A stretch of 64,000 nt of DNA from CAVUPF01 sp963777915 (GTDB taxonomy: Bacteria; Actinomycetota; Thermoleophilia; Solirubrobacterales; 70-9). The notes beneath the pieces were generated by a model that saw only the letters and a list, made by a program, of their open reading frames with translations, did not search any database and was not told the origin of the DNA. Location of the stretch: positions 310,001 to 374,000 of the forward strand of contig CAVZSH010000003.1 of NCBI GenBank assembly GCA_963777915.1. The letters are read 5' to 3'. Positions 57,575 through 64,000 of the stretch are shown piece by piece (the first letter of the stretch is position 1; every line of letters begins with the position of its first letter). The position numbers and the translations under genes were made by a program.

Positions 57575-58361
57575 CCTCTTGATTCTCCTCATCGGTCGGG
57601 CTCTCGGCGTCCTCCCCAGCCTCCTCGGCCTCTTTGTCGGGCTTGGCGTAAGCCTCGGGGTTCTCCTCCTTCAGCTGCTCCAGCGCCGCCTGCTCGGCCT
57701 CGGCCCGCGCGCGGGCCTCCTCCTTGTGGCGCTCGGCCTCGGCCTCGGCCTCCGCCTCGGCGTCTGCTCCTCCGGGGCGGCCCTCTTTGGCGAAGGGCAT
57801 CCCCAGCCCGAGCAGCAGCTCAAAGGCCTCGACATCGGTCTTCGCAGTGGTCGTGATCGTCACGTCGAGGCCGCGGACCTGATCTACCGAGTCGTAGTCG
57901 ATTTCGGGGAAGATCAGCTGCTCACGCACGCCCATCGAGTAGTTGCCGCGGCCGTCGAAGGAGCGCGGGTTAAGGCCGCGGAAGTCGCGGATCCTCGGCA
58001 CCGCGATCGCGAAGAGCCGGTCGAGGAACTCCCACATGCGGGCGCGTCGCAGGGTGACGGAGACGCCGACCGGCATCCCCTCGCGGACTTTGAAGGAGGC
58101 GATCGACTTGCGGGCGCGCCGCACGCTCGGCTGCTGGCCGGCGATCGTCGCCAGCTGCCCCTGCGCAGCCTCGAGCTGCTTTGCGTCCTGCTTGGCCTCG
58201 CCAACCCCCATGTTGAGCGTGACCTTGACCAGGCGCGGTGCCTGCATTGGCGTCGAGTAGCCGAATTTGCCGATCAGGGCGGGCAGCACGTCTTGCTGAT
58301 AGCGCTCGCGCATGCGCGGCGGCGGCGCCGCTTGTGAGGTGGCTGTCGCCGTCGCCTCCAT
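57567..58361 (-). CDS. rplE: 50S ribosomal protein L5 with C-terminal coiled-coil-like extension
   Basis: 264 residues. Residues ~17-190 are normal L5 (YQQDVLPALIGKFGYSTPMQ, KVTLNMGVGEAKQDAKQL, KSIASFKVREGMPVGVSVTL, NYSMGVREQLIFPEIDYD). From ~193 a ~70-residue Ala/Glu-rich tail follows (GGADAEAEAEAEAERHKEEA to EEAGEDAESPTDEENQEDG), predicted helical and acidic. Most L5 are ~180 aa. There is also a short Ala-Thr-rich N-terminus (EATATATSQAAPPP). Confidence 0.95.
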   Translation of the reverse strand: MEATATATSQAAPPPRMRERYQQDVLPALIGKFGYSTPMQAPRLVKVTLNMGVGEAKQDAKQLEAAQGQLATIAGQQPSVRRARKSIASFKVREGMPVGVSVTLRRARMWEFLDRLFAIAVPRIRDFRGLNPRSFDGRGNYSMGVREQLIFPEIDYDSVDQVRGLDVTITTTAKTDVEAFELLLGLGMPFAKEGRPGGADAEAEAEAEAERHKEEARARAEAEQAALEQLKEENPEAYAKPDKEAEEAGEDAESPTDEENQEDG

Positions 58362-58696
58362 CAGATCGACGCTCCGCTGCGCTTCGCGAACCGCTCACGC
58401 TTGCCGCCCGCATCGCCGCGCACTCCGACCCTGGTCGGTTTGTTGTCTTTGGGGTCGAGCAGCATCACGTTGGAGACGTGGATCGGCCCCTCCTTCTCGA
58501 CGATCCCGCCGGCGTCGGCGCGCGTCGCGTCGCTTACCGAGCGCGGCCGCTCGGCGCGCTTGACCATGCTCAGGTGCTCGACGTAGACCCGGCGCTTCTT
58601 GGGCTCGGTGCGGATCACGCGGCCGGTCTTGCCTGCGTCCTTGCCGCCGATCACAATCACCTGGTCGTCGGTCTTGATCCGCATCGACTTGGCCAT
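58361..58696 (-). CDS. rplX: 50S ribosomal protein L24
   Basis: 111 residues. KSMRIKTDDQVIVIGGKDAG followed by KTGRVIRTEPKKRRVYVEHL is the KOW motif, and GGIVEKEGPIHVSNVMLLDP the second half. Its ATG shares one base with the rplN stop. Confidence 0.97.
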   Translation of the reverse strand: MAKSMRIKTDDQVIVIGGKDAGKTGRVIRTEPKKRRVYVEHLSMVKRAERPRSVSDATRADAGGIVEKEGPIHVSNVMLLDPKDNKPTRVGVRGDAGGKRERFAKRSGASI

Positions 58697-59067
58697 CAGA
58701 GGACCTCCGGCGCCAGCGAGACGATTTTCATGAAGTTCTTGTCGCGCAGTTCTCGGGCGACCGGGCCGAAGATGCGGGTGCCGCGCGGATTGTTGCTGGC
58801 GGGGTCGATCAGCACCGCCGCGTTCTCATCGAAGGAGATGTAGGTGCCATCGGGGCGACCTAGCGCCTTCTTGGTCCGCACGACGACGGCCTGGACGACC
58901 TCGCCCTTTCGCACGCTGCCCTGCGGGCTCGCCTGTTTGACGGTCGCCGTGATCACGTCGCCGACCCCCGCATAGCGACGGTGCGAGCCGCCCTTGACCC
59001 GGATGCAGAGGATCTCGCGGGCGCCCGAGTTGTCGGCCACCTTGAGTCGGGTCTCCTGCTGGATCAC
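58696..59067 (-). CDS. rplN: 50S ribosomal protein L14
   Basis: 123 residues. MIQQETRLKVADNSGAREIL, CIRVKGGSHRRYAGVGDVIT and FDENAAVLIDPASNNPRGTR IFGPVARELRD are conserved. Overlaps rpsQ by 4 bp. Confidence 0.98.
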   Translation of the reverse strand: MIQQETRLKVADNSGAREILCIRVKGGSHRRYAGVGDVITATVKQASPQGSVRKGEVVQAVVVRTKKALGRPDGTYISFDENAAVLIDPASNNPRGTRIFGPVARELRDKNFMKIVSLAPEVL

Positions 59068-59780
59068 TTTGCCTTCTCCACGACCTCGACCAGCCGCCAG
59101 CGCTTGGTCTTCGACAGAGGCCTGGTCTCGATCACCCGCACAACGTCCCCCTCGCCGGCCTCGTTTCGCTCGTCATGGGCGTGCAGGGTCCGCGAGCGGC
59201 GCACGACCTTCTCATAGGTCGGGTGGCGCCGGGCGATATCGATCCGCACGACGATCGACTTCTGACCCTTATCGGAGACAACGATCCCTTGGCGGACCTT
59301 TGCCGCATTGGCACTCCGCTCGGCAACCGGCGTCCCGGCCCCTCCGGCCCCCTTGCCTCCCTTGGCCGCCGCCCGCTGCTTGCGCCGCAGCTCGGCATTC
59401 GCCTTGCGAGCCTCCGCCCGCTTTGCAGCCCGCTGCTCGGCGCTGAGCTGCGGTCCGGCCTGGTGGGCGCGCCGCGAGCGCTCCAGGCGCTGCCTCTCCT
59501 TCCAGGGAAGGTCGTCCTCGGGGCTCGGCTCTGCAACAGGCCTCGCCTCAGCCCCGGCAGGCTCTTTGTCCGGCTCCTGCTCGGTGGCAGTGGCCTCGCT
59601 CGCCGGCTCCTCCTCGCCGACCGGAGGCCCAGCAGCAGACTCATCCGCCGGCTCGGGAGCCGGCGTGGAGACCTTCTCCTCGGCCCCATCTTGAGACGGC
59701 TGGGACTCATCCGGGGCGGCGCCTGAGCCCTCGCCCTGAGGCTCCTCGGCTGTCTCGTTTTTCTGCTCGTCCTCGCTCAT
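59064..59780 (-). CDS. rpsQ: 30S ribosomal protein S17 with ~160-residue N-terminal extension
   Basis: 238 residues. The S17 core starts near residue 162: VRQGIVVSDKGQKSIVVRID, RHPTYEKVVRRSRTLHAHDE, GDVVRVIETRPLSKTKRWRL. The N-terminus has an acidic half (1-90: MSEDEQKNETAEEPQGEGSG onwards, Glu/Asp/Pro/Ala-rich) and a basic half (93-145: WKERQRLERSRRAHQ, EARKANAELRRKQRAAAKGG). Usual S17 is ~85 aa. The reading frame and composition continue without a stop, and the ATG at 59780 directly follows rpmC by overlap, so the extension is real in this sequence. Confidence 0.95.
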   Translation of the reverse strand: MSEDEQKNETAEEPQGEGSGAAPDESQPSQDGAEEKVSTPAPEPADESAAGPPVGEEEPASEATATEQEPDKEPAGAEARPVAEPSPEDDLPWKERQRLERSRRAHQAGPQLSAEQRAAKRAEARKANAELRRKQRAAAKGGKGAGGAGTPVAERSANAAKVRQGIVVSDKGQKSIVVRIDIARRHPTYEKVVRRSRTLHAHDERNEAGEGDVVRVIETRPLSKTKRWRLVEVVEKAK

Positions 59781-59992
59781 ATCCTCTTCAGCTCTCTCTC
59801 GACGTTGATGCCACGCTCCCGCGCGACGGTCAGAAGCTTCGCAACGTCGCGGCGCGCCACCGCGAGCCGCGATGTGTTCTCCAACTCGCCGGTAGCGTGA
59901 CGGAAGCGTAGGTTGAACGCCTCCTCTTTGGCATCGATCAGCCTCGCCAAGAGCTCGTCGTCTTTTAAGTCGTGGACCTGGGCCGCCTTCAT
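59777..59992 (-). CDS. rpmC: 50S ribosomal protein L29
   Basis: 71 residues from ATG at 59992 (the frame is open further up only as a shadow). MKAAQVHDLKDDELLARLID AKEEAFNLRFRHATGELENT SRLAVARRDVAKLLTVARER is the L29 helical hairpin. Overlaps rplP by 4 bp and rpsQ by 4 bp. Confidence 0.97.
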   Translation of the reverse strand: MKAAQVHDLKDDELLARLIDAKEEAFNLRFRHATGELENTSRLAVARRDVAKLLTVARERGINVERELKRI

Positions 59993-60410
59993 CGGGCCTC
60001 GGCCCCCTCGCGCTTGACGAACTTGGTCTTCACCGGGAGCTTGTGCCCCGCCAGCCGCAGCGCCTCGCGGGCCAGGTCCTCGGACACGCCGGCCAGCTCG
60101 AACATCACCCGGCCGGGCTTGACCACCGCGACCCAGCCCTCGGGGTTGCCCTTGCCCGAGCCCATCCGCGTCTCGGCGGGCTTCTTGGTGTAGGGCTTGT
60201 CCGGGAAGACGTTGATCCAGACCTTGCCGCCGCGTTTGATCTTGCGGGTCATCGCGATCCGGGCGGCCTCGATCTGGCGATTGGTGATCCAGCCGCGCTC
60301 CAGCGACTTGATGCCGTACTCGCCGAAGGAGACGGTGCTGGCGCCCTTGGTGTTGCCGCGCATCCGGCCGCGCATCTGTTTGCGGTGCTTGACTCGTTTC
60401 GGCATCAGCA

Positions 60411-60411
<1 letters not shown>
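59989..60411 (-). CDS. rplP: 50S ribosomal protein L16
   Basis: 140 residues from ATG at 60411 (start overlaps the rpsC stop as TGATG); ATG at 60405 is an alternative. LMPKRVKHRKQMRGRMRGNT, GWITNRQIEAARIAMTRKIK, KPAETRMGSGKGNPEGWVAV and RVMFELAGVSEDLAREALRL AGHKLP are all present. It contacts the A-site tRNA. Confidence 0.96.
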
Positions 60412-61145
<734 letters not shown>

Positions 61146-61152
61146 CTGCTCC

Positions 61153-61680
61153 TCAGTCCCTCTCCGGGCTCAGCGCCACGGCGATGTGGCTGGTCCGCTT
61201 GTGGATCGGTGTGGCCCGGCCCAGGGCCCGCGGCCGGAAGCGCTTCAGGGTCGGCCCTTCATCGACGGTGATCTCGGCGACCCGCATCTCATCGGCGATC
61301 AGGTCATGGTTGTTCTCCGCGTTGGCGGCGGCGGAGTCGATCAGCTTGCGGATGTCCTGCGCGGCGCCGCGGGCTGAGAACTGCAGCAGGGCGCGGGCCT
61401 TTTCGATGTGCAGGCCGCGCACCTGGTCGGCGATAAGTCGGGCCTTGCGCGGCGCCACCCGCACGTAGCGGGAACTCGCCCGGATCACGATCGGGGCGAG
61501 GTCGGGCTTCGGCGCGACCGGCTTCGGCGCGGCCTCTTTCTCCGGCGCCTTCGCCGGGGCTTTGTCGGTGGCTTTTCTCGTCACTTTTTTGGCGGCTTTT
61601 TTGGCGGCCGCACGGGGGGACCGTTTGGGGGCTTTCTTGCCCTCTTTTTTGGTCGCTTTCTTCTCTTGCTCGTCTGCCAT
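61153..61680 (-). CDS. rplV: 50S ribosomal protein L22 with histone-like N-terminal extension
   Basis: 175 residues from ATG at 61680. The core begins near residue 65: IVIRASSRYVRVAPRKARLI, DQVRGLHIEKARALLQFSAR, SAAANAENNHDL, PRALGRATPIHKRTSHIAVA. Residues 1-60 are Lys/Ala-rich (EKKATKKEGKKAPKRSPRAA, KKVTRKATDKAPAKAPEKEA), resembling H1-type tails. Usual L22 is ~110 aa. The upstream in-frame opening to 61929 is shadow of rpsS. Confidence 0.95.
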   Translation of the reverse strand: MADEQEKKATKKEGKKAPKRSPRAAAKKAAKKVTRKATDKAPAKAPEKEAAPKPVAPKPDLAPIVIRASSRYVRVAPRKARLIADQVRGLHIEKARALLQFSARGAAQDIRKLIDSAAANAENNHDLIADEMRVAEITVDEGPTLKRFRPRALGRATPIHKRTSHIAVALSPERD

Positions 61681-61682
61681 CG

Positions 61683-61955
61683 CTACTCGCCCTTGCCGGT
61701 GCCGGAATGGGAGCGGAAGGTGCGGGTCGGGGCGAACTCGCCCAGCTTGTGACCGACCATCGACTCCGAGATGAAGACCGGCACGTGCTTGCGCCCGTCG
61801 TGGACGGCGATCGTGTGGCCGACCATCTCGGGGAAGACGGTCGAGGTCCGCGACCAGGTTTTCAGCATCTGCTTGTCGCCAGACTCGTTCAGCGCCGAGA
61901 TGCGCTTCATCAGCGCCTCCTGCGCCCACGGCCCCTTTTTGGTCGAGCGTCCCAT
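61683..61955 (-). CDS. rpsS: 30S ribosomal protein S19
   Basis: 90 residues. GRSTKKGPWAQEALMKRISA, TWSRTSTVFPEMVGHTIAVH, GRKHVPVFISESMVGHKLGE, FAPTRTFRSHSG: standard S19. Start overlaps the rplB stop. Confidence 0.98.
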   Translation of the reverse strand: MGRSTKKGPWAQEALMKRISALNESGDKQMLKTWSRTSTVFPEMVGHTIAVHDGRKHVPVFISESMVGHKLGEFAPTRTFRSHSGTGKGE

Positions 61956-62800
61956 CAGCGGCTCTTCTTCTTGCCCCGCCGGCGGCCGCGCACGATGTAG
62001 CGGCCTGAGGGCTTGCCCTTCTTACGGGTCCGGTAGCCGAGCGTCGGCTTGCCCCACGGGGTCACCGGGTGACCACCCGGCGTGTGGTGGGCCTCGCCGC
62101 CGCCGTGCGGGTGGTCGACCGGGTTCATCGCGACGCCGCGGGTCTGGGGCCGCTTGCCCTTGTGGCGGTTGCGCCCCGCCTTGCCGACCTTGAGGTTCTG
62201 GTGCTCGGGGTTAGATAGCGAGCCGACCGTGGCCCGGCACTCGGCGCGGACCATTCGCATCTCCGAGGAGGGCAGTCGCAGGGTCACCATGTCGCCCTCC
62301 TTCGCGGCCAGCTGGATCGCCGCGCCGGCGGCGCGACCGAGCTTGCCGCCCTGACCGGGGATCATCTCGACGTTGTGGACGATCGTGCCGGTCGGCATCT
62401 CTCCCAAGGCCAGCGCGCTGCCCGGTTTGATGTCGGCGCCGGGCCCGGAGGAGACCTCGTCGCCGACCGCCAGCTGGGCCGGGGCGAGGATGTAGCTCTT
62501 GGCGCCGTCGGCGTAGTTCAAGAGCGCGATGTAGCAGCTGCGGTTCGGGTCGTACTCGACGCTGGCGACCTTCGCCGGCACCCCGTCCTTGAGGCGCTTG
62601 AAATCGATCTGGCGGTAGCGCCGCTTGGCACCGCCGCCGCGGTGGCGGGCGGTGACCCGGCCGTTGACGTTGCGCCCGCCGGACTTCCGCAGGCCCTCGG
62701 TCAGCTTTCGTTCCGGCTCGGTCGCGGTCAGCTGCTCGCGCAGCGGGTAGGTGGCGAAGCGTCGCCCCGGGCTGGTCGGTTTCGTTTTGCGGTTCGGCAT
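61955..62800 (-). CDS. rplB: 50S ribosomal protein L2
   Basis: 281 residues. GRVTARHRGGGAKRRYRQID, EYDPNRSCYIALLNYADGAK, GRAAGAAIQLAAKEGDMVTL, RPQTRGVAMNPVDHPHGGGE with His of the peptidyl-transferase region, then GGHPVTPWGKPTLGYRTRKK. 12 bp from rplW. Confidence 0.98.
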   Translation of the reverse strand: MPNRKTKPTSPGRRFATYPLREQLTATEPERKLTEGLRKSGGRNVNGRVTARHRGGGAKRRYRQIDFKRLKDGVPAKVASVEYDPNRSCYIALLNYADGAKSYILAPAQLAVGDEVSSGPGADIKPGSALALGEMPTGTIVHNVEMIPGQGGKLGRAAGAAIQLAAKEGDMVTLRLPSSEMRMVRAECRATVGSLSNPEHQNLKVGKAGRNRHKGKRPQTRGVAMNPVDHPHGGGEAHHTPGGHPVTPWGKPTLGYRTRKKGKPSGRYIVRGRRRGKKKSR

Positions 62801-62812
62801 CTCGATCCCTCT

Positions 62813-63106
62813 CTAGGCGGTCTCCGCGCCCTCGAACAGCTCGATCCGTTCTCCCGGTGAAAGCTGGACGATCGCCTTCTTCCAGGCCCTGGTGCGGCCC
62901 TGGTGAAGGCCGCGGCGCTTTGGCTTGGAGCGGACCTTGGAGGTCCGCACGCCGGTCACCCTGACCGAGAAGATCTCCTCGACCGCATGGGCGATCTGCG
63001 TCTTGTGGGCGCGGTCGTTGACCCGGAAGGTGTACTTGCCCTCGGCGATCAGCGCGTAGCTCTTCTCCGAGATCACCGGGCGGATGACGACGTTGCGCGC
63101 GTCCAT
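62813..63106 (-). CDS. rplW: 50S ribosomal protein L23
   Basis: 97 residues from ATG at 63106. VIRPVISEKSYALIAEGKYT, HKTQIAHAVEEIFSVRVTGV and KKAIVQLSPGERIELFEG are typical. The start shares one base with the rplD stop. Confidence 0.97.
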   Translation of the reverse strand: MDARNVVIRPVISEKSYALIAEGKYTFRVNDRAHKTQIAHAVEEIFSVRVTGVRTSKVRSKPKRRGLHQGRTRAWKKAIVQLSPGERIELFEGAETA

Positions 63107-63717
63107 CAGCCCAGCCTCTCCACCAGTTTCGCCAGCGCGCCCTCGGAGAGCAGCAGCGAGGCGGCGCCGATCAGATCGGCGACCCCGACCGCACCCACCT
63201 CGATCACCCCGATGCGTGGCAAGTTGCGAAAGCTCTTCACCGCACCGGTCTCCTCGGCAAGCAGGACCACCAGGGTGGCGCGCTTGGCGCCCCACTTCTC
63301 AAGCGCCTCTGCCGCCCGCTTGGTCGAGGGCGCCTCGAAGGCGGCGGCGTCGAAGACCGCGACGCTGTCCCGCTCGGCGTGAACCGAGAGGGCGGCGCGC
63401 ATCGCCTTGCGCCGCGCTTTGCGGTTCACCTTGACCGTGTAGTGGCGTGGCTTGGGGCCGAAGGCGATGCCGCCGCCGGAGCGGTTGGGGACGCTGAGCG
63501 CGCCGGCACGGGCGCGGCCCGTGCCCTTCTGGCGCCAGGCCTTGGCGGTCGTCATCGAGACCTCGCCGCGGGTCAGGGTCGAGGCGGTGCCGCGGCGGCG
63601 GGCAGCCTGGTCGGCGCGGGCAGTCTCATAGACCAGCGAGTGGTGAAACGGCTCGGAGAACAGCCCTTTGGGCAGATCCGCCTTTGTCGCCTTGCCGAGC
63701 ACCGTCGCCTTAGCCAT
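63106..63717 (-). CDS. rplD: 50S ribosomal protein L4
   Basis: 203 residues. LFSEPFHHSLVYETARADQA, TRGEVSMTTAKAWRQKGTGR ARAGALSVPNRSGGGIAFGP is the arch near the exit tunnel, and the C-terminus NLPRIGVIEVGAVGVADLIG ends the protein. Overlaps the rplC stop. Confidence 0.97.
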   Translation of the reverse strand: MAKATVLGKATKADLPKGLFSEPFHHSLVYETARADQAARRRGTASTLTRGEVSMTTAKAWRQKGTGRARAGALSVPNRSGGGIAFGPKPRHYTVKVNRKARRKAMRAALSVHAERDSVAVFDAAAFEAPSTKRAAEALEKWGAKRATLVVLLAEETGAVKSFRNLPRIGVIEVGAVGVADLIGAASLLLSEGALAKLVERLG

Positions 63718-64000
63718 CGCTCCGCACCTCCACCACCGCGTTGCGCGAGCCCGGCACCGAGCCCTTGATCAAGAGCAGGTTGCGCTCGGCGTCGACGTCG
63801 GCGATCTCAAGCCCGCGCTGGGTTACCCGCTTGTTGCCCATCTGCCCCGGCATCCGCATCCCTTTGAAGACGCGGGCCGGGAAGGCGCTGGCGCCGATCG
63901 AACCCGGGGCGCGGACGTTGTGGGAGCCGTGGCTGACCGGGCCACGGCTGAAGTTGTGGCGCTTGATCCCGCCCTGAAAGCCCTTGCCGATCGAGACCCC
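63710..64000 (-). CDS. rplC: 50S ribosomal protein L3 (C-terminal part; cut by window edge)
   Basis: The frame is open to the right edge; 96 codons of the C-terminal part are present before the TAA at 63710-63712. VSIGKGFQGGIKRHNFSRGP followed by VSHGSHNVRAPGSIGASAFP, then MRMPGQMGNKRVTQRGLEIA and LLIKGSVPGSRNAVVEV are L3 motifs, including the Gln/His region near the A-site. It is the upstream neighbour of rplD in the S10 cluster. Confidence 0.96.
   Translation of the reverse strand, partial: GVSIGKGFQGGIKRHNFSRGPVSHGSHNVRAPGSIGASAFPARVFKGMRMPGQMGNKRVTQRGLEIADVDAERNLLLIKGSVPGSRNAVVEVRSDG

Overview
This is a high-GC bacterial chromosome segment with many GTG and TTG starts, tight gene packing and overlapping start/stop codons. 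Gene content (zinc-type S14, DUF3467, a deazaflavin-dependent-oxidoreductase-like protein, a GAP/Sap-family membrane protein, short secreted proteins without known domains) suggests a deep-branching actinobacterium. A Thermoleophilia/Solirubrobacterales-like lineage is my best inference; there is no 16S gene to prove it.

Layout. 0-4 kb: end of a regulator-like protein with an SCP2-type domain, a decayed ribbon-helix-helix antitoxin, a nucleotidyltransferase/partner pair, a broken metallo-hydrolase, a SixA-like phosphatase and a DUF1275 membrane protein. 4-7.3 kb: a leaderless ArsR regulator with its SRPBCC partner, a secreted protein, an amidohydrolase pseudogene and two membrane proteins. 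7.7-15.7 kb: lipid, CoA and glycerol metabolism (two SDRs, MBL hydrolase, PlsC, glycerol kinase, GT2, a biotinyl carrier domain, enoyl-CoA hydratase) and an AlkA-type glycosylase. 15.7-23.8 kb: a GGDEF protein and the biotin pathway bioB-bioF-bioD, then bioA beyond a MarR/DHA2-efflux pair. 23.7-34.1 kb: NUDIX, LemA and a partner, rubredoxin plus a GMC oxidoreductase, superoxide dismutase, a secreted glycosidase, a sterol-desaturase-type hydroxylase, TetR and the two ends of a deleted amidase.

34.1-38.9 kb is an accessory island ending at a tRNA-Pro(CGG) gene. It holds an RHH/MazF module, a hipBA module with three palindromic operators, and a three-gene DUF3467/unknown/HicA-like operon. A 13-bp direct repeat of the tRNA 3' end lies at 34807-34819, so about 4 kb looks like the remains of an integrated element; no integrase is visible. 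An orphan HicB lies just outside.

39-48 kb: a DsbA-like thiol protein, a small gene plus acyl-CoA ligase, patatin, D-Ala-D-Ala carboxypeptidase, ligA-surE and truA. 48-64 kb (minus strand): the S10-spc-alpha ribosomal protein cluster from rplC (cut by the window edge) to rplQ in the classical order. Two features stand out: an O-methyltransferase gene sits where infA is usually found between map and rpmJ, and several ribosomal proteins (S17, S5, L5, L22, S3) carry long low-complexity charged or Gly/Arg-rich extensions.

The best candidates for something undescribed are the DUF3467 three-gene operon within the tRNA-Pro element, the nucleotidyltransferase/partner pair at 1.05-2.13 kb and the set of extended ribosomal proteins.
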